NCBI RefSeq assembly: GCF_036452155.1 | Contig: NZ_JAWJZY010000001.1 | Direction: 5' to 3' (one strand) | Length of the DNA stretch: 64,000 nt | From: Sorlinia euscelidii | Lineage (GTDB): Bacteria > Pseudomonadota > Alphaproteobacteria > Acetobacterales > Acetobacteraceae | Part shown: positions 45,886 through 55,111 of the stretch, in pieces | Layout of the letters: the number at the start of each line of letters is the position of its first letter | Position numbering within the stretch: the stretch's first letter is position 1 | Position numbers and translations under genes: made by a program | Notes under the pieces: generated by a model | Databases searched by the model: none | Told to the model about the DNA's origin: nothing | Seen by the model: only the letters and a program-made list of their open reading frames with translations

Positions 45886-47016
45886 CTAAGCGCGGAAAAG
45901 TGTCTCAACCCAACCATAAGGGTCTGGCTTGCGCCCATATTGGATATCCGTCAAATTTTCAAGAATGGACGACGTGACGGGCCCGGGACTTTCCCCATCT
46001 CCGAAGCTGACAATATGGTCCCGACGTTTCAACCGCCCGATCGGGCTGACCACCGCCGCGGTGCCGCAGGCAAATGCCTCCCGGTAACGCCCGGACTGCG
46101 CACCTTCAAAGATATCATCAATTGCAATCTGCGTCTCTTCCACCGCGAGATTGAGGTATGAGGCGATGGTGGTGATGGCATCGCGGGTGATGCCGGGCAG
46201 GATCGTGCCCGTCAGGCGTGGCGTGACAAGTGTATTGTCATCGCGCACGAACACGACATTCATCCCCCCTAATTCCTCGACATATTGACGTGTGGCCGCA
46301 TCGAGAAACAGGACCTGATCACAACCCTGCTCCGCGGCTTCACGCTGCGCCATCAGCCCGGCGGCGTAATTCCCGCCGCATTTGGCAGCGCCCGTGCCGC
46401 CCATCGCGGCGCGCGCAAAATGTTCCGTCACCCAGATATCGACGCAGGCTTTGTCGAAGTAATTACCGGCGGGGGTGGCGATCACGATAAACTGATATTC
46501 CCGTGCCGGGCGCACGCCCAGAAGCGCCTCCGTCGCGATCATGAACGGCCTTATATAAAGGCTTTGCCCCCTGCCCTGCGGTACCCACGCATGGTCACAC
46601 GCCATGAGCGACTCCAGGCTCTGCATAAACAGCGTTTCCGGGAGTTCCGGCATCGCCATACGCCGGGCGGAATCCCGGAAGCGCCGCGCATTTTCCCGGG
46701 GGCGAAACGTGACAATATCGCCGTGCTGCGTGCGATAGGCCTTCATGCCCTCAAAAATTTCCTGTCCATAATGGAAGACGGAAGCTGCCGGGTCCAGCAT
46801 CAGCGGGCGGCGCGGGCAAATTTTGGCGTCATGCCAGCCACGCGCCGCCGTGTAAGACACAATCGCCATGTGATCGGTGAAATGACTGCCAAATTTCGGG
46901 TTTTCGAGAGCAGCCTCCCGCGTCGCGTCATCGAGCGGGTTGGTCGCATGTTCCACCGTGAAGGCGTGTGTTGCTGACGTGTCTTGCGCATCTTTGGTCG
47001 CGGGAGAATGATTCAT
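45886..47016 (-). CDS. ilvE: Branched-chain amino acid aminotransferase
   Basis: A 376-residue fold-type IV PLP enzyme for the last step of Leu, Ile and Val synthesis. Visible: FHYGQEIFEGMKAYR, RPFMIATEALLGVRP, GGNYAAGL following the catalytic GAAKCGGNYAAGL Lys, EELGGMNVVFV and the phosphate-site AFACGTAAVVSPIG. The N-terminal 30-residue extension and length place it in the eukaryote-like BCAT II group. ATG 47016 follows AAAGGGACAG. It is just upstream of folP and may be cotranscribed. Confidence 0.95.
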   Translation of the reverse strand: MNHSPATKDAQDTSATHAFTVEHATNPLDDATREAALENPKFGSHFTDHMAIVSYTAARGWHDAKICPRRPLMLDPAASVFHYGQEIFEGMKAYRTQHGDIVTFRPRENARRFRDSARRMAMPELPETLFMQSLESLMACDHAWVPQGRGQSLYIRPFMIATEALLGVRPAREYQFIVIATPAGNYFDKACVDIWVTEHFARAAMGGTGAAKCGGNYAAGLMAQREAAEQGCDQVLFLDAATRQYVEELGGMNVVFVRDDNTLVTPRLTGTILPGITRDAITTIASYLNLAVEETQIAIDDIFEGAQSGRYREAFACGTAAVVSPIGRLKRRDHIVSFGDGESPGPVTSSILENLTDIQYGRKPDPYGWVETLFRA

Positions 47017-47132
47017 ATGACTGTCCCTTTAACGGCGCTGCACATCGTGGACGCGGTGTCCGCTCAGGCCACGCAGAGGGTGGTTAAAGGATGTGCTGCG
47101 CCCGAGATTGATTAACGCATCATGACCCAAAA

Positions 47133-47159
47133 CAAAAAACCTGTCCATAAAGGACAGGT
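47133..47159 (-). terminator. Rho-independent terminator of rplM-rpsI
   Basis: On the minus strand ACCTGTCC, a 5-base loop and GGACAGGT are followed by six T residues. It sits 38 bases after the rpsI stop and upstream of ilvE, a textbook intrinsic terminator. Confidence 0.88.
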
Positions 47160-47196
47160 TTTCCGAAACATAGATCCAGACGGAACCGAGGCGCGA

Positions 47197-47682
47197 TCAG
47201 CGCTTCGAGAACTGGAAGGAACGACGGGCCTTCGCACGGCCATATTTTTTACGCTCAACCACACGGCTGTCACGGGTCAAGAAGCCCGCAACCTTCAGGA
47301 TGCTACGCAGGGCCGGGTCATAATATGTCAGCGCACGGGAGATACCGTGACGCACAGCACCCGCCTGGCCTGAAAGCCCACCACCTGTCACGGTGCAATA
47401 GACGTCAAACTGATTATAGCGATCCGTCAGCAGGAAGGGCTGAGTAATCAGCATACGCAGGACAGGACGCGCAAAATAAGTTGTCACCGGGCGACCATTC
47501 ACAATGATCTCGCCGCTGCCAGGCTTGATCCATACGCGCGCAACAGCGTCTTTACGACGTCCCGTCGCGTAGGAACGACCCTGCGCATCACGCTTGACTT
47601 CATAAACCGGGGCTGCCTGTGCGGCCGGTGCAAGACCAGCCAGATCCTGCAGAGATCCCGTAAGCTCTTGAGTTTCAGACAT
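47197..47682 (-). CDS. rpsI: 30S ribosomal protein S9
   Basis: A 161-residue S9 with an N-terminal extension of about 35 residues. Conserved core: YATGRRKDAVARVWIKPGSG, then TGGGLSGQAGAVRHGISRAL and the basic C-terminus KKYGRAKARRSFQFSKR, whose tail reaches the P-site tRNA. Follows rplM by 3 bases, the universal L13-S9 pair, with the intrinsic terminator after it. Confidence 0.98.
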   Translation of the reverse strand: MSETQELTGSLQDLAGLAPAAQAAPVYEVKRDAQGRSYATGRRKDAVARVWIKPGSGEIIVNGRPVTTYFARPVLRMLITQPFLLTDRYNQFDVYCTVTGGGLSGQAGAVRHGISRALTYYDPALRSILKVAGFLTRDSRVVERKKYGRAKARRSFQFSKR

Positions 47683-47685
47683 CTC

Positions 47686-48162
47686 TTAGACCTTGATCAC
47701 GTTAATGGTGTTCTTGCGGTTGAGGGACGCAACATCCAATTTGACGGGTTGCTGTCCATCATGCGGGTGCGCCGCGCCGGCATAGACGTGCAGATTTTTC
47801 ATCTGCGCGCGCTGCAATGGCCCGCGCGTGATCATCCGCTCAACGGCTTTCTCGACAACACTCCCCGGGTTGGGGCCGTTAAGGCGCTGCGTGATCGTAC
47901 GCTCTTTAATGCCGCCAGGGTGCCCTGTGTGGTAATGGAAGAGCTTCTGCCCGACCTTATTGCCCGTCAGGACGATTTTCTCGGCATTGATGACGACGAC
48001 ATGGTCGCCGCAATCCACGTGAGGGGTGAATTGAGGTTTATGCTTGCCGCGCAGGCGGTTTGCAATAATGGTGGCGAGGCGGCCAAGAACGAGCCCTTCA
48101 GCATCGATCAGGACCCAGCCTTTCTTCACCTCGGCAGGCTTTAGCGAAGGGGTCGTCTTCAT
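47686..48162 (-). CDS. rplM: 50S ribosomal protein L13
   Basis: A 158-residue L13, an early-assembly 50S protein. Typical stretches: WVLIDAEGLVLGRLATIIANRLRGKHKP, HVDCGDHVVVINAEKI, YYHHTGHPGG-like FHYHTGHPGGIKE and HPHDGQQPVKLD at the end. The promoter should lie in 48163-48392, shared with the divergent gene at 48393. No strong Shine-Dalgarno is seen at the ATG. Confidence 0.98.
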   Translation of the reverse strand: MKTTPSLKPAEVKKGWVLIDAEGLVLGRLATIIANRLRGKHKPQFTPHVDCGDHVVVINAEKIVLTGNKVGQKLFHYHTGHPGGIKERTITQRLNGPNPGSVVEKAVERMITRGPLQRAQMKNLHVYAGAAHPHDGQQPVKLDVASLNRKNTINVIKV

Positions 48163-48392
48163 GTATCAGTTAATCCAGCAGCATGTGTTGGTATCGGTGC
48201 GCGCTTATCGACGTATCAACGCCGCATGTCAAGCGATTTTATTGTGCGGCAGGCGCCAAAACCGGCGGTAAATCAAGCCGAAATCGCCTGTGGTAACATA
48301 TTACCTCATTAAAACGCGGTAAGCAGGTTGTCGATACGCCTCTTCACCGCTAGCATGATCCCAGTTTTGATAGGCCTTAAGGACATCTTCCG

Positions 48393-49832
48393 GTGAAGCG
48401 ACCCGTCTTGCTGACAAGTCTGTGTGGGACACTTGTCATACTTGGTTATGCCGGCGTGCGTCATGAGGCCAATGCTGAGTTGAAACGCGGAATATCCAAT
48501 TTTTACGCGCATCTGCCGCCCGGCGTGACCTTTACCTATAAAAAAGCTTATCCACGCATATTATTCCGCGGTGCTGCTTTCACGCAGGTTAAGATTTCTG
48601 ACGCGCATGTCACTTTCACCGCCGATCGTCTCCTCATCAATGCCCCGTCCGGCGCCCCCCGGACGGGGCTTCATTTTAAGCTCATGACGGCGATCCGACC
48701 GCATTTTGAATTGCGGCAACGTATGGGCGCCTCCTGGCTGCAGATCCGCGCTGAAGCGGACGGACTACGCCTGCGCGATGTCACCCTTCCCCCGATAGAC
48801 GCGGATGATCATCACCCTGTTGATGTCAAAACGCTTATCGCGACACGTCTTGGCCAGCTCACGACGGACCATCTGCATGGGCGGGCCGTCACGGACCAAG
48901 GCGACGGACCGGACGGAGTCGCCGCCGCAACGGCAGCACGCCATTCCATGTCATTCAAGGCGGCATGGCTCGATCTTCGCGGCATTAACCACGCCGTCAG
49001 CACGATCACGGAGGCAAGAAACATCCGGATCACCTCCCTCAGGGGGCGTCCCCCGCCGGATGGGACACCGAGCCGTGAGGTCGCTGAAGTCGAGATCGCC
49101 TATCTGCGGAACGTCGCCTTCGATGCGCCTGATGAAATACGAAAAATGCTTGGTTTGCCAACGTCAGACCTCACCGCCCTTTGCCCGACTCTGACAGGCA
49201 GATCGTCATTCGGAAAACTGGTTTTTTCCCAGGGCAATCTTCGCGGGCATATCGACCCGTTTCATTTCGAGACAACTCTTGACGGCGATATTCTCAGAAC
49301 CGTCGCGCCGCCCATGCAGATCAAGACAGATGTAGGGCTTAACGGGTTTATCCTGCCCATCTACCTGACTTCCCTCTCAATGTCCTATCAGGCAACGTGC
49401 AACAGGCGCACGCAGGTTCTGAATGCGCATTTCAATCTGACCGCCCCTTACTTCGCATCGCTTAATCTGGGCGGAACGATATCAATGCGTCCGCCCACCA
49501 CCTCGAAAATACCGAGCTACTGGCTTATGGACGCCTACATGGCCTATCGGGATCTCGGCCTGATAAAATATGGTCTGGGCACGAGGTTGGAGAAATCGAC
49601 CTTCTCACCTGCTTTCCTGCGCGGATTGCTCTCGCAATACACGTCCCGACCCATTCGGGAAACGCCCGGATGGGCTAAATTGTCGGATTTCCTGAATCAT
49701 CATGACGGTCGCACCCTCCGGTTAATTTTCTCGCCGGTAAAGCCCCTTGAACTGGATCCGACACTCGACCGAAGCGTCAAATTCGATCAAATTCTGCGTC
49801 CGTCCGACTGGACGGTGACGACGACACCGTGA
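48393..49832 (+). CDS. Exported protein of unknown function (DUF2125-like)
   Basis: A 479-residue protein with a GTG start after AAGGA and a hydrophobic N-terminus (LLTSLCGTLVILGYAGV) that is a signal peptide or anchor. The remainder is beta-rich with long amphipathic strands (FRGAAFTQVKISDAHVTFTADRLLI), resembling DUF2125/AsmA-like periplasmic proteins of alphaproteobacteria, though similarity is only by texture. Its end overlaps the next gene by 4 bases (GTGA), so they are coupled. Function unknown. Confidence 0.65.
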   Translation: MKRPVLLTSLCGTLVILGYAGVRHEANAELKRGISNFYAHLPPGVTFTYKKAYPRILFRGAAFTQVKISDAHVTFTADRLLINAPSGAPRTGLHFKLMTAIRPHFELRQRMGASWLQIRAEADGLRLRDVTLPPIDADDHHPVDVKTLIATRLGQLTTDHLHGRAVTDQGDGPDGVAAATAARHSMSFKAAWLDLRGINHAVSTITEARNIRITSLRGRPPPDGTPSREVAEVEIAYLRNVAFDAPDEIRKMLGLPTSDLTALCPTLTGRSSFGKLVFSQGNLRGHIDPFHFETTLDGDILRTVAPPMQIKTDVGLNGFILPIYLTSLSMSYQATCNRRTQVLNAHFNLTAPYFASLNLGGTISMRPPTTSKIPSYWLMDAYMAYRDLGLIKYGLGTRLEKSTFSPAFLRGLLSQYTSRPIRETPGWAKLSDFLNHHDGRTLRLIFSPVKPLELDPTLDRSVKFDQILRPSDWTVTTTP

Positions 49833-50710
49833 GCGCGCTTCGTATCCACGTCATCGGGGCGCTTGGAAGATCGGGTTACGCACTGTGCGAGGCCCTCATT
49901 GCACGCGGTTACGTTGTCATCCCGGTGATACGGCGCGAGGGCAATCTGCCGGAAGGGGTGCAACCCGCCCGGTTCGCCGATCTCAACGGTGATGCGGCGT
50001 CGCTGGAAGCCGCGTTGCATGATGCGGAAATCATCGTCAATACCGCGAATGCGAGCTACACTTCCGCAGTATTGGCCGCCATGCCAGAGGACTCGCGCCT
50101 CGTCGCCATGGGCAGCACAAGGTTATTCACACGCTTCCCGGATAAATTCGCACATGACATCCGCAAGGCGATCCACCTTTTATCGGAAAGCCGCGTGCCG
50201 AATATCATGCTTCTCCCCAGCATGATTTATGGCGCCCGGGCGGATGTGACAACGCGTCGTCTAGTCGGCATCCTGCAAAGACTGCCTGTCATTCCCCTCC
50301 CGAAATTCGGGCGAATGCGCATCCAGCCGATTTTTCAGGGTGACGTCACCCTGGCCCTGATTGCGACGATTGAGCTGATGGCCGGGTCCGGACATGATGA
50401 TCTGCCCCCCTTTATCGTTATTGCTGGGCCGCGCGATGTGGCTTATCGCGATTATCTGCGTATGGTGGTCAAGGCGGCGGGTCTGCGGCGGCGTCCGATC
50501 ATATCGGTGCCGGTTTTTCTCCTTAAAGCGTTGATCCCGATCCTTGGCCTCATCCCTGGCGTGCCGCACGTGACAAAGGCGGAAATTGACCGATTGACCG
50601 AAAATAGATGCTTTTCCATTTCAGACATGTCAAAAATATTGCGTGTCACGCCGATTGAATTGGAAGAGGGTTTGCGCTTCCTATTCTCCGGCAAGAATCG
50701 ACGGCGTTGA
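49829..50710 (+). CDS. NAD(P)-binding SDR-type epimerase/reductase
   Basis: A 293-residue Rossmann protein starting with GTG: IHVIGALGRSGYALCEAL replaces the usual GATGxxG dinucleotide loop (GALGRSG). A mid-region VAMGSTRLFTRF and LLPSMIYGARADVTTRRLVGIL resemble atypical SDR families such as NmrA/NDUFA9-like proteins. The catalytic YxxxK is not evident at the expected place, so enzymatic activity is unsure. Coupled to the upstream exported protein gene. Confidence 0.7.
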   Translation: MSALRIHVIGALGRSGYALCEALIARGYVVIPVIRREGNLPEGVQPARFADLNGDAASLEAALHDAEIIVNTANASYTSAVLAAMPEDSRLVAMGSTRLFTRFPDKFAHDIRKAIHLLSESRVPNIMLLPSMIYGARADVTTRRLVGILQRLPVIPLPKFGRMRIQPIFQGDVTLALIATIELMAGSGHDDLPPFIVIAGPRDVAYRDYLRMVVKAAGLRRRPIISVPVFLLKALIPILGLIPGVPHVTKAEIDRLTENRCFSISDMSKILRVTPIELEEGLRFLFSGKNRRR

Positions 50711-50755
50711 GGCGTTCGGGTTTCTCGGACGCCTCTTTTAAACGGAGGCGTGCGG

Positions 50756-51220
50756 ATGAAGACGACATGTTTACGCTGGGCAGCTCTTCTCTCTCTATCG
50801 TCTCTCATGGGCTGCGCCGTCATGCGCGGGCCGATTATTGGCGACTGGCAGGGTTATCAACCGCTTTCAACCCCGCAGGGTCAGGTCGCGATTGAACTGG
50901 TGCTTTACGGCAGACCCGGGGAAAAGAGCGGCAAATTGCGCCTCTCCAGTCAGACGCGATGGACAGAAGCCAATGCTGTCGACAGTTCCGCTTATCTTGA
51001 CGGCACATGGACACTCAAAGACATTTTTGTGAAAGGGCGGATCTGGCGCAATCTCATGATTGATGCGCCGGGAATGAGCTTCCCCACTTATGTGCTGTTA
51101 CCCACTAACGACCTGGTGCCAGCACTTGACGATGGCAGTCCGGATATGAGCCAGGCTGGATGGGGCTGTTGCCGCCTCGCACCCGTGCCGAAAAACAGTT
51201 TCGGCTATGGACGCGTCTGA
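50756..51220 (+). CDS. Small lipoprotein
   Basis: A 154-residue protein with signal peptide and lipobox LSSLMGCAV (Cys at residue 20). The mature part begins GPIIGDWQGYQP and is a compact beta-rich domain, with GDW and TWTLKDIFVKGR. No family recognised. ATG 50756 follows ACGGAGG by 8 bases. The GTG two codons earlier is less likely. It is the third gene in a row with the exported protein and SDR genes, hinting at a joint envelope role. Confidence 0.72.
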   Translation: MKTTCLRWAALLSLSSLMGCAVMRGPIIGDWQGYQPLSTPQGQVAIELVLYGRPGEKSGKLRLSSQTRWTEANAVDSSAYLDGTWTLKDIFVKGRIWRNLMIDAPGMSFPTYVLLPTNDLVPALDDGSPDMSQAGWGCCRLAPVPKNSFGYGRV

Positions 51221-51260
51221 GTTGAGATGATGTCGCGATAGGGGGTGGCGCGTCACAACC

Positions 51261-51280
51261 GCGCTACGAAGCGCATTTTA
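51261..51280 (+). terminator. Possible weak terminator after the lipoprotein gene
   Basis: GCGCT-ACGA-AGCGC followed by ATTTTA. The stem is only five base pairs and the T tract imperfect, but its position 40 bases after the stop fits. Confidence 0.35.
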
Positions 51281-51296
51281 TATACCAGGGAAAGGC

Positions 51297-51373
51297 TGGG
51301 GCGAATGACGGGGCTCGAACCCGCGACCACCGGTACCACAAACCGGCGCTCTACCAGCTGAGCTACATCCGCC
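51297..51373 (-). tRNA. tRNA-His (anticodon GTG)
   Basis: Read on the minus strand, an extra 5' G precedes acceptor GCGGATG, pairing with CATTCGC, as expected for tRNA-His. The D arm is AGCTCAGCTGGTAGAGC, the anticodon loop TTGTGGT gives GTG, the T arm GGGTTCGAGCCC is intact, and CCA is encoded. Confidence 0.96.
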
Positions 51374-51496
51374 ACACAGCTGGCTTCGATTTAAATGAGA
51401 GCGGGGAGCAAGTCCAGTCCCTCTTTGCGGTTTTTTTGGGCGCGAGGGAGGGGGCTGCCGCACCCTGCGCCCCGGACAACATGTTCACCAACAGAC

Positions 51497-52210
51497 TCAC
51501 TCCGCATTGACCGTCCAGCTGATTTCAGAAATTTCCGGGTCATCCGCCATTTCGGAAACGATTTTCTTCAGCACATCAATATCATTTGACGAGGTCAGCA
51601 GGTTGAAGTCGATTTCGGAGTGGTCCGCGCCATCTTCTCGGACGGTCAATTTGCCGACAACGTAATCATCGGCCTCCAGGCGGGTTTGGAGCTTCTGCAC
51701 AACGGAGGACACTTGTTCATCCAATGTGCGCGCTGTGATCCCGTAGACGGCTTCAATTGTGCGGGAACGGATCGGCAGGCGGTCCACAAATCGGACGACG
51801 GAACGCAAAATCGTGTTACCGGCGATCACGAAAAACGTCAGCAGAAACCCTTCCGCCAGCATGTCACTGCCGACACAGGCCCCCACCGCTGCGGAGCACC
51901 ATAAAGTGGCCGCCGTATTGAGGCCGCGCACATTGGCACCTTCCTTGATAATGGACCCCGCACCCAGAAAGCCAATGCCCGAAACAACATAAGCGATGAC
52001 ACGGAGGGATTCGACCTCCCCACCAATACGTTGGGCCAGGTCAACGAAGGCTGCACCGCCGAGGGCCACGAGCGCATTGGTCCGCACCCCGGCACTGCGT
52101 TGCCGGTATTGCCGTTCCGCGCCGATCAGCGTCCCGAATAAAAACGCGCTGAGGAAGCTTACCGTTGTATCCCCGAAAGATGTCGGGTCGAATGTTTCAA
52201 TAAACCGCAT
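51497..52210 (-). CDS. MgtC/SapB-family membrane protein
   Basis: About 237 residues. The N-terminal MgtC domain has five hydrophobic helices with LFGTLIGAERQYRQRSAGVRTNALVALG and GFLGAGSIIKEGANVRGLNTAATLW, both strongly conserved. A cytoplasmic C-terminal domain of about 80 residues looks ACT-like (EISEISWTVNAE). In pathogens MgtC supports growth in low Mg and restrains the F-type ATPase; the role here is unknown. I start at ATG 52210. The frame upstream to 52321 adds hydrophilic residues unlike the family. Confidence 0.88.
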   Translation of the reverse strand: MRFIETFDPTSFGDTTVSFLSAFLFGTLIGAERQYRQRSAGVRTNALVALGGAAFVDLAQRIGGEVESLRVIAYVVSGIGFLGAGSIIKEGANVRGLNTAATLWCSAAVGACVGSDMLAEGFLLTFFVIAGNTILRSVVRFVDRLPIRSRTIEAVYGITARTLDEQVSSVVQKLQTRLEADDYVVGKLTVREDGADHSEIDFNLLTSSNDIDVLKKIVSEMADDPEISEISWTVNAE

Positions 52211-52408
52211 CTGTCGCCCATCTCGGTTGTCGTCGCCCGACCTGCATCCATCATCCGGGTCGCCCAGTCCGGTTGCCTTCTGACCGTTGAAACGTGTCAG
52301 GTCAAGTCTCTCGACCGTCAATGAAAAGCGATCAGGGAAACGATTACGGGGCGGCAGCGTCCTGCTGTCTAAACGTCAGTCTGAAACACGAGTTTGCCGA
52401 CGTGTGGC

Positions 52409-53932
52409 TTAAAGGGGAATGCCAGCGACCTCCTGCACGGCCTCATCCAGCGGCGCGCCGGTGGTGGAAAGATGAGCTTTGTCCCATCTCCTGGCCAGAG
52501 GCAGTAAGGCGGCGATGCAAAGCGTCGCCATTAATCCCGCAATAAACAGATCACGGAAAAGAAGCCCATAAATATGGGATGCCACGACATCCGGCAGGTT
52601 CGGGCCCGGCATCGCCGCGTGCATGGCGACGAGACTGCCGAGATACATGGCGACACCCCAAAGCAGATAGAGGCATCCCATCATGAACCCACTTGAGCGC
52701 GCGGCGGTATAACGCGCGATGACCGCCAGGCCGAGCGCCATTGTCAGAAGCTCCGCGACGGAAATAAGCCCGTAGCCCAACACCATGATCCAGGCGGAAA
52801 TCCGCCCTGTCGACAGCGACGCGGCCTGCCACCACACAAAAAACCCCATTGTCACCAGGATGAAACCGATCAACATTTTAGTCGCCAGTGAGATCGGATG
52901 GTTGCGCCGCGCCGCCGCGTGATAGAATCGTGCTAATAGGGGACTGACGAGCATGATCCAAATCGGGTTCAAGGCCTGAAACTGCCCTGCTGAGAAGCGG
53001 AATAATGTCACCCCACCAATCTGAAAACGTCCATCCACCGCTCTCAGCGCGAAAAGCGTCAGGGAAGTCACCTGCTGTTGATAAAATATAAGGAAGACCA
53101 TGCTCTGCAGCGCAAGGAGATAAGTCAGCTTAAGGCCCGGGCGCTGCGCCGCCTCCGTGCGGTAAAACAGGATGCCCCAATAAATGGCGACAGCGAGACA
53201 CGCCCCCCAGACGCAGATCCGCGCGAGGTCAGGGCTGAAGATGACAATGCTTAGCGCCGCGATCAACGCGACAAACCCCGCCAGAAGGCCCATTAAAGTC
53301 AAAAGCGGCAATCGATGCTGGTCGCGTTCGGCGCCTGCAGATATCAGCCAGCGTCGCCGGGAGAGATACCACATGATCCCGATCACCAACCCAGCTGAGC
53401 AGGTGAGGAAAGCGCTCTCCTGTCCCCAACGGTCCCGCAGCCAGGGCGTGAAAAGCATGGACAGGGTCGAGCCGACATTGACGGCCATGTAATAAAGCGT
53501 GAAAACGCCGTCGAGCTTTTTGTCATCGCCTTGATAGATGCGCCGCACGAGATTGGCCGCATTCGGTTTAAAAAGCCCGTTACCCGCGGAGATGGACGCC
53601 ATGGCCATCGAAAGCAACGCCCGATGCGCATCGGCCAGCGCCAAAACAAAATAGCCGGCGGCGAGGATCGCGGCCCCCCATAACATCGCGCGGCGCGGAC
53701 CGATGACGCGGTCACCCAGAAAGCCGCCAAAAACGGGCGTGATGTAAGTGAGCGCAAAAAAAGCGCCCATAATCGCGAGCGCCGTGCGGTCTGTCATGCC
53801 GAGATTCTGCACGAGATAGACGGCGAGGATCGCCTGCATCCCGTAATAACCAAACCGCTCCCATAATTCGACGGCGAAAACGACGGAGAAAGATTGCTCC
53901 CGAGAGGGCGGCTTGCTGGACTCTGCCTTCAT
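52409..53932 (-). CDS. POT/PTR-family proton-coupled peptide transporter
   Basis: A 507-residue 14-helix MFS transporter for di/tripeptides. Hallmarks are ELWERFGYYGMQAILAVYL (the proton-coupling ExxERFxYY motif), FFALTYITPVFGGFLGDR and GNGLFKPNAANLV. The C-terminal SVAELLTMALGLAVIARYT carries the family SxxE motif. ATG 53932. It is probably the last gene after the small membrane-protein gene at 53963. Confidence 0.92.
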   Translation of the reverse strand: MKAESSKPPSREQSFSVVFAVELWERFGYYGMQAILAVYLVQNLGMTDRTALAIMGAFFALTYITPVFGGFLGDRVIGPRRAMLWGAAILAAGYFVLALADAHRALLSMAMASISAGNGLFKPNAANLVRRIYQGDDKKLDGVFTLYYMAVNVGSTLSMLFTPWLRDRWGQESAFLTCSAGLVIGIMWYLSRRRWLISAGAERDQHRLPLLTLMGLLAGFVALIAALSIVIFSPDLARICVWGACLAVAIYWGILFYRTEAAQRPGLKLTYLLALQSMVFLIFYQQQVTSLTLFALRAVDGRFQIGGVTLFRFSAGQFQALNPIWIMLVSPLLARFYHAAARRNHPISLATKMLIGFILVTMGFFVWWQAASLSTGRISAWIMVLGYGLISVAELLTMALGLAVIARYTAARSSGFMMGCLYLLWGVAMYLGSLVAMHAAMPGPNLPDVVASHIYGLLFRDLFIAGLMATLCIAALLPLARRWDKAHLSTTGAPLDEAVQEVAGIPL

Positions 53933-53962
53933 ATGATCGGGACCGCCTCTCGGTTGTTAACT

Positions 53963-54109
53963 TTAAAACTCGGACCCGACATTGGACACGATCATGGCAT
54001 GGATCGTCAATATGGCCAGAAACACAGTGAAGACACATGCCGCCACGAGAGAGATGACCTCATCCCGTCGTTCCGTTCTCGCAGCCTCGGCCTCAGAGGC
54101 GTCGTTCAT
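53963..54109 (-). CDS. Small single-helix membrane protein
   Basis: A 48-residue protein: charged N-terminus (MNDASEAEAARTERRDE) then one hydrophobic helix (VISLVAACVFTVFLAILTIHAMIV). Its ATG overlaps the dnaJ-like stop and GGAAGG stands just before, so coupled translation is likely. No family assigned; size and topology recall small subunits or regulators of membrane complexes. Confidence 0.55.
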   Translation of the reverse strand: MNDASEAEAARTERRDEVISLVAACVFTVFLAILTIHAMIVSNVGSEF

Positions 54110-54110
54110 G

Positions 54111-55031
54111 TCATGCCGCACCTTCCGCGCCAGAGCGACTACGCAGGAAGTCCTCCAGCGCCGGATCAACCTGGCCAATTTTAACCTGCAATGTCACGAG
54201 CAGATCACCAGCCTTGTGCGTACCGTGTGCTGCCACGCCTCGACCATTGAGGCGGAGTTTCGCGCCTGTGTCTGAATGCGGCGGCACCTTCATGGTGACA
54301 GGCCCCTGAGGCGTGGGCACGAGGATTTTACCGCCAAGGACGGCGGTTGCCAGGTCGACAGGCACGGATGCCGCCAGATTACGGCCCTCGCGCGTATAAA
54401 TCGTGCTCGGCGCCACCTGGATCGTCACCAGCGCATCACCGGATGGTGCGCCTTCACCGGTCCCGGGCGCACCTTTGCCGCTCAGGCGTAGGGCTTTGCC
54501 ATCTTCGATACCGGCGGGAATGCGCACATCGACCGTTCCGGCCTCGGGCAGGGAAATGCGTTTCGAGGTGCCCAAAACAGCATCTTCAAAACTGATGCGC
54601 AGTGTGTAGGTGCGGTCAGCGCCGCGTCTGGGCCGACGCATGTGCGGGCCAGCCTGATGGAATCCGCCACCGAAAGGGCTGCCCCCGCCCTGAAACATGT
54701 CGGAGAAGAAAGCCCCGAGATCTTCTTCCGAAAAAGAGGAACTTTGCGCACCCTGACGCGGCCCGCCACCGCGAAACCCGCCGCCGCCATAGCCGAAAGG
54801 CGCGCGCTCATTGCCCTCATCATCGATTTCACCGCGGTCATAACGCTGGCGCTTTTCCTTGTCGCCCAGGATGTTATAGGCTGCGGTGACTTTCTTGAAA
54901 CGCTCCTCGGCCTCCGGTTTACCGGCATTATGGTCGGGATGATATTGCTTCGCCAGCTTGCGGTACGCATTGCGGACGTCTTTATCCGATGCCCCTCGGG
55001 CCACGCCTAATGCAGCGTATAAGTCACTCAA
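54111..55031 (-). CDS. DnaJ/CbpA-type J-domain co-chaperone
   Basis: About 306 residues: J domain with HPD (KQYHPDHNAGKPEAEERFKKV), Gly/Phe-rich linker (PFGYGGGGFRGG), then DnaJ C-terminal substrate-binding domains. The four-Cys zinc finger of DnaJ is absent, so it is CbpA-like. The start is most likely TTG at 55031, preceded by GGGGAGGCG and giving LSDLYAALGV; an upstream frame to 55061 adds only residues that precede this site. Confidence 0.88.
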   Translation of the reverse strand: MSDLYAALGVARGASDKDVRNAYRKLAKQYHPDHNAGKPEAEERFKKVTAAYNILGDKEKRQRYDRGEIDDEGNERAPFGYGGGGFRGGGPRQGAQSSSFSEEDLGAFFSDMFQGGGSPFGGGFHQAGPHMRRPRRGADRTYTLRISFEDAVLGTSKRISLPEAGTVDVRIPAGIEDGKALRLSGKGAPGTGEGAPSGDALVTIQVAPSTIYTREGRNLAASVPVDLATAVLGGKILVPTPQGPVTMKVPPHSDTGAKLRLNGRGVAAHGTHKAGDLLVTLQVKIGQVDPALEDFLRSRSGAEGAA

Positions 55032-55111
55032 GCGGATTCGCCTCCCCACCATCCAGAACACTGGAATTACAAACTAATGTCGGCATATCGCGGACCTGAA
55101 TCAAGCCTTTT

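Noticed and set aside
46285..46977. Plus-strand open frame of 230 codons
   Set aside because: Antisense to ilvE, with no start signal or recognisable domain.
47668..48144. Plus-strand open frame of 158 codons
   Set aside because: Antisense to rplM, a universally conserved ribosomal gene.
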